From: an uncultured Christensenellaceae bacterium
GTDB lineage: Bacteria > Bacillota > Clostridia > Christensenellales > Borkfalkiaceae
Assembly: GCA_910587825.1 (NCBI GenBank)
Contig: CAJUNJ010000007.1
Location: forward strand, 1 to 64,000
DNA: 64,000 bases
Direction of reading: 5' to 3'
Below the pieces are notes generated by a model. It was not told where the DNA came from and did no database searches. It worked only from the letters and a program-made list of their open reading frames with translations. Positions 26,217 through 34,423 of this stretch are shown here, one piece after another. The position numbers were made by a program, and so were the translations under genes. Positions within the stretch are counted from its first letter, which is position 1, and each line of letters starts with the position of its first letter.

Positions 26217-27584
26217 TTATTTGCAGAACGCAAGGCAGGCTTTATACAGCGAGTACACGTCTGCTTTTGAAATAAGTTCGTAAGGGGCGTGCATCGAAAG
26301 CACGGGAACGCCAACGTCCACGGTGTCTATGCCGAGGTTGCCGATATACATTGCGACAGTTCCGCCGCCGCCCATATCTATCGCGCCGAGTTCGCCCGTC
26401 TGCCATATTACTCCGTTGTCGTCGAATATGTCGCGGATAAAGCCCATATATTCCGCGGGAGCGTCGTTGGTGGACGACTTGCCGCGCGCGCCCGTATATT
26501 TGGATACAGCCGCACCGCAAGATACGTATGTCGAGTTGCGTTTTTCGAATACCGAGCTGTAAGTCGGGTCGTAACCCGCCGTTACGTCTGCGGAAATGCA
26601 CTTGGAGTTATATCTTACCTCTATGGGGTTGACGCCGAAAGAATTCGCTATGGTGTCTATTACGTCCGAAATTACTTTACTCTGCATACCCGTTGTGCCG
26701 TTGCTTCCCACTTCTTCTTTGTCGGCGAATACCGCAAGCACGGTATGGGGGGAATCACAGTCGAAAACCGCTTTCATTTCGGGATATGCGCAGACTTTGT
26801 CGTCGTGACCGTAAGCCGAGATAAGCGCGCCGTCAAAGCCCACGTCGCGCGCCTTGCCAGCGGGGACGAAGCAAAGTTCCGAACACTGGAAGTCGACTTC
26901 GGTAATACCGTATTTCTTGTTGAGAAGCTTTAAAACCGCACTCTTGACGCACTCCTTTTCGTCTTCTTCGCCGACGGAAGGAAGTCCGCCGATTATCGCG
27001 TTAAGGTTTTCGCCGTCGATTGCCTTGCTTACTACTTTCTGGCTCTGTTCCTGCGAGAGATGGGGCAGAAGGTCTGTGATATAGAATACGGGATCGTTAT
27101 CGTCTTCTCCGACGCAGATTTCCTTTCTCTCCCCGCCGCGGAGCATTACCACGCCGTGAAGCGCAAGGGGAATTGCCGTCCACTGATATTTCTTGATGCC
27201 GCCGTAGTAGTGGGTTTTGAGATAGCAAAGACCGGACTCTTCATACATAGGATTGGGTTTAAGGTCGAGACGGGGGGAATCTACGTGCGCTATCATTATG
27301 CGCAGACCGTCTTTCGCCACGTCTTCCTTACCTACGCGGATAAGGAAAATATTCTTATCCCTGTTGAGAAAATAGCGTTTGTCGCCGGCTTTCAGCTTTT
27401 CCGAAAAACTGAAAGGCTTGAAGCCGTTTTCTTCCGCAAGCTTTTTTGCTAAACCGGAAGCGTCACGCTCGGTTTTGGAATTGTCAAGAAAGGTTTTGTA
27501 ACCTTCGGCAAACTCGTAAATCTTTTCAAGTTCAGCGCCGTCGGCTTCTTTAAACACGTTTTTACGTGTATATTTAAGTTCCAT
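26217..27584 (-). CDS. M18-family aminopeptidase
   Basis: 455 residues, normal for clostridial M18 (ApeB-like) metalloaminopeptidases, dodecameric dizinc enzymes releasing N-terminal residues from peptides. The metal-binding pattern is visible: IAHVDSPRLDLK (His/Asp near 95-97), ADKEEVGSNGTTGMQ (general base Glu and zinc Glu near 289-291), SADVTAGYDP, and a C-terminal SMHAPYELI with the last His ligand. No signal peptide, so it is cytoplasmic. A perfect TTGACA-17-TATAAT promoter lies upstream and AAGGAG precedes the ATG. Confidence 0.95.
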   Translation of the reverse strand: MELKYTRKNVFKEADGAELEKIYEFAEGYKTFLDNSKTERDASGLAKKLAEENGFKPFSFSEKLKAGDKRYFLNRDKNIFLIRVGKEDVAKDGLRIMIAHVDSPRLDLKPNPMYEESGLCYLKTHYYGGIKKYQWTAIPLALHGVVMLRGGERKEICVGEDDNDPVFYITDLLPHLSQEQSQKVVSKAIDGENLNAIIGGLPSVGEEDEKECVKSAVLKLLNKKYGITEVDFQCSELCFVPAGKARDVGFDGALISAYGHDDKVCAYPEMKAVFDCDSPHTVLAVFADKEEVGSNGTTGMQSKVISDVIDTIANSFGVNPIEVRYNSKCISADVTAGYDPTYSSVFEKRNSTYVSCGAAVSKYTGARGKSSTNDAPAEYMGFIRDIFDDNGVIWQTGELGAIDMGGGGTVAMYIGNLGIDTVDVGVPVLSMHAPYELISKADVYSLYKACLAFCK

Positions 27585-27637
27585 AAAATACTCCTTTTTG
27601 CTTTTTTTATCGTTTTGTTAAACGTCTTGCGTTAATG

Positions 27638-27666
27638 ATTATAGCGAGCGGCGGTTAAAATGTCAA
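27638..27666 (-). promoter_or_regulatory. Consensus promoter of the M18 aminopeptidase gene
   Basis: On minus, TTGACA (27666-27661), 17 nt, TATAAT (27643-27638); 53 nt before the ATG. Confidence 0.85.
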
Positions 27667-27714
27667 GGCAGTTAAAAAAATTTTTAAAAATCTTTAAAAT
27701 TAATCGATAAGTAA

Positions 27715-27743
27715 TTTACTATTACTTAATAATAGTGTATAAT
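27715..27743 (+). promoter_or_regulatory. Promoter of the Gx/rnf operon, leaderless geometry
   Basis: TTTACT (27715-27720), 17 nt, TATAAT (27738-27743). The ATG at 27752 is only 8 nt after the -10 box and no SD lies between, so transcription should begin at or just before the start codon. Confidence 0.7.
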
Positions 27744-27751
27744 AATTGAGT

Positions 27752-28315
27752 ATGAAAAACGGTAAGAATGCGGCAAAAAAGATTGTTGTTCTTGCAATCT
27801 TTACCGCTTTAAGCCTTATAACTTTTGTTATCGAAAACCAATTTCCCCCTCTTCTGTTACCGGGGGCGAGAATGGGACTTGCGAATATTTTTTCGTTTGC
27901 GGCGCTTATTATGTATTCCCCGTGGGAAGCGTTTTTAATAGTAGCGGTAAGGACCGGACTCGGCGCTATTTTCGCAGGCAACCCTTCGGCGCTTATGTTC
28001 AGCTTTACGGGCGGAATAATTTCAATGTCCGTGTCGTCGCTTTTAATGTATCTCGCATATCCCCGCATTTCGGTTTTGGCGGTCAGTATAACCTCTGCCG
28101 TGGCGCACAACGTCACGCAGGTATGCGTATACGCGCTGGTCACAAGTACTGTAAATATGTTTTCGTTGACCCCCTACTTTGTGCTTTTGGGCATTTTATC
28201 GGGCGCGATAGTCGGCGGAGTTATTATGCTTATTTTCAAAAAATTGCCTTTAAGCGTTTTGGAAAGCGCCATCGGCAAATTCAAACAGGTTTCTTCTCCC
28301 GAAAGCGGAGATTAA
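27752..28315 (+). CDS. Gx transporter family membrane protein
   Basis: 187 residues, about five membrane helices, with the family's LPGARMGLANIFSF and RTGLGAIFAGNPSALMFSFTGGIISM segments. The family (Pfam Gx_transp, sometimes misnamed heptaprenyl diphosphate synthase component I) resembles ECF-transporter S components and often lies near rnf and apbE in Clostridia, so a role in flavin or precursor supply is plausible but unproven. I start at the ATG 27752; a TTG two codons earlier is possible. No SD is visible. Confidence 0.88.
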   Translation: MKNGKNAAKKIVVLAIFTALSLITFVIENQFPPLLLPGARMGLANIFSFAALIMYSPWEAFLIVAVRTGLGAIFAGNPSALMFSFTGGIISMSVSSLLMYLAYPRISVLAVSITSAVAHNVTQVCVYALVTSTVNMFSLTPYFVLLGILSGAIVGGVIMLIFKKLPLSVLESAIGKFKQVSSPESGD

Positions 28316-28352
28316 ATATTCTTTTTAAAAAAATTTAAGGAGCGAAAAAAAG

Positions 28353-29645
28353 TTGAAAGCAGTAAAAGGAAAGTACTACTTCGGCGGCGTGCATCCGCAC
28401 GATATGAAAAGCATATCGAAAGACGCCGCCCTTGAAGTATTGCCCGCGTCCGGAATAGTGGCGATTTCCACTTCGCAGTCGCTTGGCAAACCTGCCGTAC
28501 CCGCAGTTGCGGTCGGACAGGAAGTCAAGGAAGGCGAATTAATCGCGCGGGCGGACGGCTCGATCTCTTCCGACGTATTTGCAAGCGTTTGCGGTACTGT
28601 TACGGAGATTAAGACGGAAACGGGTGCAAACGGCGATGAACAATACGTTTTCATCAAACCGAACGGCAAAAGCGACAAATGCTTTATGCCTCCACTGTCC
28701 GACCCTACGGCGGACGAAATTAAGGCGAGAATAAAGGACGCCGGCATAGTCGGACTCGGCGGGGCAGGCTTCCCCACCGCCGTCAAGGTTGCGCCCCGCA
28801 CCCCCGTAGACACGCTTATCGTCAACGGCGCGGAATGCGAACCCTATCTGACCTGCGACCATCGCCTTATGATTGAAAAGACGGACGAAATTGCGCGCGG
28901 GGCAAGGTATATTGCAAAGGCGTTGGGCGTAAGCAAAATTATTATCGGCATAGAAGCCAACAAGCCCGACTGCATAGCCGCATTTGAAAAGTACGACGAC
29001 ATACAGCCCGTCATTCTAAGAAAGCAGTATCCTATGGGCGGTGAAAAACAGCTTATTTACGTAACCACGGGCAGAAAACTCGGGCTCGGCAAATTGCCGG
29101 CGGACGTAGGCACGGTTGTGCAGAACGTTGCAACCTGCTACGCCGTTTGCGAAGCGGTTGAATTGGGCAAACCCCTTTACGAGAGAGTTTTGACCGTATC
29201 GGGACAGGCAGTCAAACACCCCAAAAATCTTTGGGTAAAGGTCGGAACTCCCGTTAAGGACATAGTAGAGTACTGCGGAGGGGAAAGCGTTGCGCCCAAA
29301 AAGGTAATTCAGGGCGGCCCTATGACGGGCGTCGCGCTTGAAAATTACGACGTCTACACGCATAAGACGACCTCGGGCGTGCTTCTTCTTTCCGAAAAGG
29401 AAGCCGCCGCGGACGAACCCACCCCCTGCATCAACTGCGGAAAGTGCGCGGACGTATGCCCTATGCACCTTATGCCTATGAACACCGCTTTCTACTCAGC
29501 CGCAGGCGACTTCGAAGCGGCGGGCAAGTACGGACAGACTATGGCGTGCATAGAGTGCGGAGCGTGTGAATATATCTGCCCGGCAAAGCGCCCCTTAATT
29601 CAGGCTATAAGAAAGACGAAGGCTGCCCTTCGCAATAAGAAATAG
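28353..29645 (+). CDS. rnfC: Rnf electron transport complex subunit C
   Basis: 430 residues. Starts at TTG 28353 with AAGGAG 10 nt upstream. Contains the NADH/FMN-binding core with GLGGAGFPTAVK and NGAECEPYLTCDHRLM, a SLBB-like segment, and two C-terminal 4Fe-4S motifs: CINCGKCADVCP and CIECGACEYICP. RnfC is the peripheral NAD-reducing subunit of the ferredoxin:NAD oxidoreductase that pumps Na+ or H+. It opens the operon rnfCDGEAB. Confidence 0.97.
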   Translation: MKAVKGKYYFGGVHPHDMKSISKDAALEVLPASGIVAISTSQSLGKPAVPAVAVGQEVKEGELIARADGSISSDVFASVCGTVTEIKTETGANGDEQYVFIKPNGKSDKCFMPPLSDPTADEIKARIKDAGIVGLGGAGFPTAVKVAPRTPVDTLIVNGAECEPYLTCDHRLMIEKTDEIARGARYIAKALGVSKIIIGIEANKPDCIAAFEKYDDIQPVILRKQYPMGGEKQLIYVTTGRKLGLGKLPADVGTVVQNVATCYAVCEAVELGKPLYERVLTVSGQAVKHPKNLWVKVGTPVKDIVEYCGGESVAPKKVIQGGPMTGVALENYDVYTHKTTSGVLLLSEKEAAADEPTPCINCGKCADVCPMHLMPMNTAFYSAAGDFEAAGKYGQTMACIECGACEYICPAKRPLIQAIRKTKAALRNKK

Positions 29646-29655
29646 GAGATTAAAT

Positions 29656-30729
29656 ATGGATAATACGGTTGTAGTTTCCACGCCTCCTCACGTAAAATCA
29701 AAACGCACTACCCGCGGAATAATGATTGACGTTGCTATTGCGCTTATACCCAGCGCGATTGCCGGCTGCGTATTCTTCGGCTGGCAGGCACTGATGATTA
29801 TTCTTATGTCGGTGTTTGCGTGCGTTGCGACCGAGTTTGTTTATTACTTTATTGCAAATAAAGGTTTTTCAAACAAGTGCGCGGACGCAAAGGCGGTTTG
29901 CGGAAGATGGCTTAAACAATTTGACTTTACTTCGGTTGTGACGGGTCTTATACTCGCGCTTATACTTCCCACCACCGCCAAGTGGTACGAAGTTTTCTAC
30001 GAAGTTATAATCGGTGCGGTATTTGCAATAGCCGTTACGAAAATGCTGTTCGGCGGAACGGGTAAAAACCTTGTCAACCCCGCGGCGGCGGCGCGCGTGT
30101 TTATGTTTATAAGCTTTTCAATAAGCACTTATACTGCGGCAAATATCCCTGCGCTCAACTTTTCAAGCGGAATATTCACCGACTCTACAAACCTTTGGTG
30201 GTTGCTTTCTTCAAACGGCGGCAACCCCGAAACAAAAGTTACCGTGCTTGATCTGTTCTTAGGTACGGGCGTTGCGGGCTGTATAGGCGAGACCTGCAAG
30301 GTAACAATAATACTCGGCTATATCTACCTTGCGGTAAGAAAGGTCATAAAGTGGTGGCAGCCCCTGCTCTTCATCGCAGTATTCGGTTTTGCGGCTGTGT
30401 TTATGTCGGGCTTCGCATACATAGCGACGGGCGGTTACATATTCAATATGGAACTCTTCCTGCCCCACATCCTTTCGGGCGGCGTGCTGTTCGGCGCAGT
30501 GTTTATGTTTACAGACTACACAACTTCGCCCAAGGGAATTTACGGACAGATTTTCTATTACGTTATCTCGGCGATACTCGTCGCGGTACTGAGATACTTA
30601 ACAAAGCTTGAAGTAACTTCGTTCGTAATTTTGTTTATCAACCTGTTCGTTCCGCTCATCGACAAATATATGATAAGAAAGCCTTTCGGCTATAAAAAAA
30701 TCAAAAAAGTCAGAAAGGAGGGCAATTAA
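29656..30729 (+). CDS. rnfD: Rnf complex subunit D
   Basis: 357 residues, nine to ten membrane helices, NqrB/RnfD family (PHVKSKRTTRGIMIDVAIALIPS start, FGGTGKNLVNPAAAARVFMF, GGVLFGAVFMFTDYTTSPKG). Family members usually carry FMN on a Thr in an S-G-A-T motif just before the segment that here reads TVLDLFLGTGVAGCIGET; at that place I see NPETKVT and no SGAT, so the site may be altered. Follows rnfC by 10 nt and touches rnfG. Confidence 0.96.
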   Translation: MDNTVVVSTPPHVKSKRTTRGIMIDVAIALIPSAIAGCVFFGWQALMIILMSVFACVATEFVYYFIANKGFSNKCADAKAVCGRWLKQFDFTSVVTGLILALILPTTAKWYEVFYEVIIGAVFAIAVTKMLFGGTGKNLVNPAAAARVFMFISFSISTYTAANIPALNFSSGIFTDSTNLWWLLSSNGGNPETKVTVLDLFLGTGVAGCIGETCKVTIILGYIYLAVRKVIKWWQPLLFIAVFGFAAVFMSGFAYIATGGYIFNMELFLPHILSGGVLFGAVFMFTDYTTSPKGIYGQIFYYVISAILVAVLRYLTKLEVTSFVILFINLFVPLIDKYMIRKPFGYKKIKKVRKEGN

Positions 30730-31737
30730 ATGACAGTTAAACAGTTTTTTAAAGGCACTGCTTTTAAATGTCTGATTTCGCTTTTATGCGTACTTCTCGT
30801 CTGCGGGGTATTCCTTACTGTTATGAACAGTCTGCTTGCCGTATCCGCGGAGGAGAGATTTGAAAGGGCAATAGGTAAAATTTACGGCAAGCCCGTAAGA
30901 ACCGAAGTGCTTGCAGTTGAAAATTACAACACCAACGCGAATATCGAAGAAGCTTACAAAATCCGCGATGACGGCAATTATCTCATTAAATCCAAAGGCT
31001 TCGGCGGATTCGACAACGGTACCGTTACCTGTTGGGTAGTCGTAGAACTGAGCGGCGGAAGCATTTCGGGGATAGGCAAAGTGCTTATAGATTCCAACGA
31101 AAGACAGAGTTATATCGACCGCGTAAGCGCAAGCGCTTTAAACCAATTCGGCGAACTGTACGAAAGCGGTATATATTATACGCAGGACCTTATAACCAAC
31201 GCTACCGTTGCAAACACCAAAACCGCAATATGCAACGCGGTAAACGGCGCGGTAGACTTTGTAAACGCAAAGCTCGGCAACGTAACCGAAGACCCTTACA
31301 AAGATTTCGATTACATCGCCAATATCCAGACGGTTCTCTCTTCACATATATATAATGCGGAAGATCCCGTAGGAGAAAGCGTCATATTCACTGTTGTATC
31401 AAGCGGTTACGGTCACGCTTCAAACTTTACCAGCGAAATTACCGTAAACGTATCCGACGGCACGATAAGAACGTTTGAAGTGACGGCATGCGGTTCGACC
31501 GGTTCAAGCTTCGACACAACCGCAAAGAACAACGTTGCCGCATTTATCGGCAAAGATCTGGACGGCATACTTGCAATACTCGGCGGAAATACGGCTTATC
31601 CCGGCAACGGCTCGGGCGCATGGCTTGAAGCGGGAGCTTCGGAATCCACCTACTCGCTGTACAACGCGGCGCTGTTTGCAACCGCAAACTATGAAAAATG
31701 CGTTCCCGCACCCGATGAAGAAGGAGGCGAAGAATAA
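30730..31737 (+). CDS. rnfG: Rnf complex subunit G, enlarged, with two FMN-bind-like repeats
   Basis: 335 residues; typical RnfG is about 180-210. One N-terminal helix (about 13-38) anchors the protein. Residues about 80-180 form an FMN-bind domain where the flavinylation motif D-x2-[ST]-G-A-T reads D153-L-I-T-N-A-T159, with Gly replaced by Asn but the acceptor Thr kept. Residues about 210-325 look like a second copy (GHASNFTSEITVNVSDGTIRTFEV then ASESTYSLYNAAL), where the motif is further degraded. It should shuttle electrons between RnfD and the membrane outside face. Position in rnfCDGEAB is canonical, so the subunit identity is secure. Confidence 0.92.
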   Translation: MTVKQFFKGTAFKCLISLLCVLLVCGVFLTVMNSLLAVSAEERFERAIGKIYGKPVRTEVLAVENYNTNANIEEAYKIRDDGNYLIKSKGFGGFDNGTVTCWVVVELSGGSISGIGKVLIDSNERQSYIDRVSASALNQFGELYESGIYYTQDLITNATVANTKTAICNAVNGAVDFVNAKLGNVTEDPYKDFDYIANIQTVLSSHIYNAEDPVGESVIFTVVSSGYGHASNFTSEITVNVSDGTIRTFEVTACGSTGSSFDTTAKNNVAAFIGKDLDGILAILGGNTAYPGNGSGAWLEAGASESTYSLYNAALFATANYEKCVPAPDEEGGEE

Positions 31738-32384
31738 TGAACAAGTATAAGAAAATCACTCTTGACGGAATTATTTTCCAGAATCCCACGTTTATTCTCG
31801 TATTAGGCACCTGCCCCACCCTCGGACTTATTTCGTCGGCATTCTCGGCAATGGGTATGGGACTTACCGTTCTTGTAATACTTACTTTAAGCAACGTGAT
31901 AATTTCACTGCTGAGAAAGCTTATACCCAACGAAGTACGCATACCCTGCTATATAGTCATTATTGCGACTTTGGTTACGTTTGCAAGAATGTTCCTTGAC
32001 AAATTTATCCCCGACCTTTACGAAGGCTTAGGCGGGTTCCTTGCTTTGATAGTCGTCAACTGCATAATACTCGGCAGAGCGGAAGCTTTTGCAAACAAAC
32101 ACACCGTTGCCGAATCGGCAGTAGACGGAATTGCTCAGGGACTCGGTTTTACGCTTGCGCTTACGGCAATGGGCATTATCTGCGAATTCTTCGGCAAAGG
32201 CTCGCTGTTCGGTTTGCAGATTATGAACTTCAAAATCGGTATGCTTGCCACCCCCGCCGGCGCGTTCCTTGTATACGGACTCAGCATTGCTGTTTTTGTC
32301 TACGTGGTAGACTGCTTCGAAAGGGCAAGACGCGTAAAGGCAAACAAGCTTGCGCGCGAAAATCTGTTGAAGGAGGCTGTTTAA
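31737..32384 (+). CDS. rnfE: Rnf complex subunit E
   Basis: 215 residues, six membrane helices, RnfA/RnfE/NqrD family. Signature segments LGTCPTLGLISSAFSAMGMG and RIPCYIVIIATLVTFARM are present, with the Cys residues known to hold a 2Fe-2S centre between RnfA and RnfE. The ATG overlaps the rnfG stop (TAATGA), and rnfA follows by 3 nt. Confidence 0.97.
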   Translation: MNKYKKITLDGIIFQNPTFILVLGTCPTLGLISSAFSAMGMGLTVLVILTLSNVIISLLRKLIPNEVRIPCYIVIIATLVTFARMFLDKFIPDLYEGLGGFLALIVVNCIILGRAEAFANKHTVAESAVDGIAQGLGFTLALTAMGIICEFFGKGSLFGLQIMNFKIGMLATPAGAFLVYGLSIAVFVYVVDCFERARRVKANKLARENLLKEAV

Positions 32385-32387
32385 TTT

Positions 32388-32990
32388 ATGGGTACGTTTA
32401 TTGCGATAGTTCTTGCGGCTGTACTTACAAACAACTTTATTACGGCTAAAACTTACGGTATCTGCCCCTTCCTCGGCGTGTCCAAAAAGACTTCGTCCGC
32501 AACGGGTATGGGCATTGCGGTAACGTTGGTTATGGTGTTGGCAACCCTTGTCACCTACCCCATCTACACCTACGTTATGATACCTTTGAAGATAGAATTT
32601 CTCGAAATTATATTCTTCATTTTCATAATAGCTTCCCTCGTGCAGATGCTTGAAATGATTATAAGGAAAATATCCCCCTCGCTGTACGGCGCAATGGGTA
32701 TTTACCTGCCCCTTATAACCACCAACTGCGCTGTGCTTGGCGTAACCGAGCTTGTTATCGGCGATATGTCAAGCGTGCTGGGCGCGGCTTCTATGAATAT
32801 AGGCTGGGCTGTGCTTTACGCGCTGTTTGCGGGACTCGGCTTCACGCTTGTTATGATTATAATGAGCGGTATGCGCGAAAGACTTAACTACTACAAAATG
32901 CCCAAAGCGATTGCGGGCTTCCCCATCGCAATGGTAACCGCCTGCTTCATATGTATGGCGTTTACGGTATTCAGCTATATCAGCATATAA
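32388..32990 (+). CDS. rnfA: Rnf complex subunit A
   Basis: 200 residues, six membrane helices, homologous to rnfE in opposite topology. Diagnostic stretches are NNFITAKTYGICPFLGVSKKTSSATGMG and YLPLITTNCAVLGVTELVIGD, including the Cys of the shared iron-sulfur centre. Forms the membrane core with RnfD and RnfE. Sits between rnfE and rnfB in the operon. Confidence 0.97.
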   Translation: MGTFIAIVLAAVLTNNFITAKTYGICPFLGVSKKTSSATGMGIAVTLVMVLATLVTYPIYTYVMIPLKIEFLEIIFFIFIIASLVQMLEMIIRKISPSLYGAMGIYLPLITTNCAVLGVTELVIGDMSSVLGAASMNIGWAVLYALFAGLGFTLVMIIMSGMRERLNYYKMPKAIAGFPIAMVTACFICMAFTVFSYISI

Positions 32991-33004
32991 GGGGGATATA
33001 AGTT

Positions 33005-33856
33005 ATGAATTTACTTGAAATTACAATGGAGACATGGAAAACGGTCGGCATAGTGGCGGGAATTTTCGCCGGTTCCGCCCTTCTTATCGGGGCGCTTATC
33101 CTTATCGTCGGCAAAGTGTTTAAAGTCAACGTCGACGAAAAGATAACCAAAATACTTGAAAACCTTGCCGGCGCGAACTGTGGCGGTTGCGGCTGTTCGG
33201 GTTGTAGCGGTTTTGCTTCCAAATTGGCAAACGGCGGAGCCAATCTTAACGACTGTCACGTAACTTCTCCCGAAAAGAAAGCCGATATCGCAAAGCTTCT
33301 CGGAATAGAAATCAAGGACGAAGAACCTACGGTTGCGGTTGTACACTGCAACGGCGGAACTGAAAACTGCGAAGATAAGTACGAATACAAGGGCAACCCT
33401 ACCTGCGCCGCAAAGGCTATGCTGTACGGCGGTAACAAGGCTTGCAGTTACGCTTGCCTCGGCTGCGGCGACTGCAAGAACGTCTGTCCCGAAAACGCAA
33501 TAGAAGTTACGGACAGACTTGCAAAGGTCGACCCCGACAGATGTATTTCCTGCGGGGCGTGCATTACAACCTGTCCCAAGGGTATTATAGACCGCATCCC
33601 CGCTTCCGCCCCCGTTTACATTGCCTGCTCTTCAAAGTGTAAGGGCAAAGACGTCACCGGCGTATGCAAGGTCGGCTGTATAGGCTGCGGCATATGCGCG
33701 AAATCCTGCCCCCACGGCGCGATTACGATGCAGGACAATCTTCCCGTATTCGATTATACAAAATGCACGGGTTGCCTTACCTGCGTGGCAAAATGTCCCA
33801 GACATATTATTGTAAGCCGTAAGGTAACCGCAGAAGAAACGCCCGTAAACAATTAA
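33005..33856 (+). CDS. rnfB: Rnf complex subunit B, multi-cluster ferredoxin
   Basis: 283 residues. N-terminal helix (about 12-35), then the [4Fe-4S] motif GANCGGCGCSGCSGFA (about 59-74), then four ferredoxin-type motifs: CLGCGDCKNVCP, CISCGACITTCP, CIGCGICAKSCP and CTGCLTCVAKCP. It accepts electrons from reduced ferredoxin and passes them through the complex. GGGGGATAT precedes the ATG. Last gene of the operon, followed by a long GC-rich hairpin. Confidence 0.97.
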   Translation: MNLLEITMETWKTVGIVAGIFAGSALLIGALILIVGKVFKVNVDEKITKILENLAGANCGGCGCSGCSGFASKLANGGANLNDCHVTSPEKKADIAKLLGIEIKDEEPTVAVVHCNGGTENCEDKYEYKGNPTCAAKAMLYGGNKACSYACLGCGDCKNVCPENAIEVTDRLAKVDPDRCISCGACITTCPKGIIDRIPASAPVYIACSSKCKGKDVTGVCKVGCIGCGICAKSCPHGAITMQDNLPVFDYTKCTGCLTCVAKCPRHIIVSRKVTAEETPVNN

Positions 33857-33902
33857 ATTGCGGACTTTAAAATTCTTATAGAGTTATAATTTCAGGCAAT
33901 AT

Positions 33903-33936
33903 AAAGTGCCCCCGAAGATTTCTTCGGGGGCGCTTT
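33903..33936. terminator. Terminator between rnfB and the converging NusG-II gene
   Basis: GCCCCCGAAGA (33908-33918) pairs with TCTTCGGGGGC (33921-33931), extended by AAAG/CTTT. The T-tracts are short on both strands. Confidence 0.7.
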
Positions 33937-33959
33937 AAGTTAATATGTGCAAATTATTT

Positions 33960-34421
33960 TTAAATTATTATATCGGGACTGTCAAGGTCGCGGTCTATCG
34001 GTTCAATTTTAATGGCGTGCGGATTGCAGTAAATAAATTGGCTGTTGTCGGTCATAGCGCGGAAAAACAGGCACTGTCTGCCGTTGCAATCGGCTTGTTT
34101 CATCTTTACCGAACGGTTTTGCTTGTCGATATAAATTACGTTAAATCCGTCGTCCGATTGAACGGTAACGGTAATACCTTTTGAATCTTCGTCGTAAGTT
34201 ACGTCTTCCGACAAAACCGACAGCTGACCGCCGAAAGTAAATTCAAACACTGCTTCGGCGCGGACGGACACCCTTACTCCCGTAAGAGGTTCGCGGTTGA
34301 AAGCCGTAAACACTACGACAAACAGCGCCGCGACAACCGCGATTAAAACGCCGTAAATTATCAAATCAAACAGGGCGAAGCCCCTGTCCTTTTTTACTTG
34401 TTGAATTTTTTTAAGCGACAT
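33960..34421 (-). CDS. NusG domain II membrane protein
   Basis: 153 residues. A signal-anchor helix (about 18-42) is followed by a NusG-domain-II-like beta barrel with the family's ADCNGRQCLFF...FIYCNPHAIKIE Cys pattern. Such proteins lie next to apbE, Gx transporters and rnf in many Clostridia and probably belong to the exported flavin system, though their exact role is not established. It starts 2 nt after the apbE stop, so both form one minus-strand operon. Confidence 0.85.
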   Translation of the reverse strand: MSLKKIQQVKKDRGFALFDLIIYGVLIAVVAALFVVVFTAFNREPLTGVRVSVRAEAVFEFTFGGQLSVLSEDVTYDEDSKGITVTVQSDDGFNVIYIDKQNRSVKMKQADCNGRQCLFFRAMTDNSQFIYCNPHAIKIEPIDRDLDSPDIII

Positions 34422-34423
34422 TT

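Noticed and set aside
33005..33856. Four extra ferredoxin motifs in RnfB as novelty
   Set aside because: Clostridial RnfB proteins are known to hold extra clusters.
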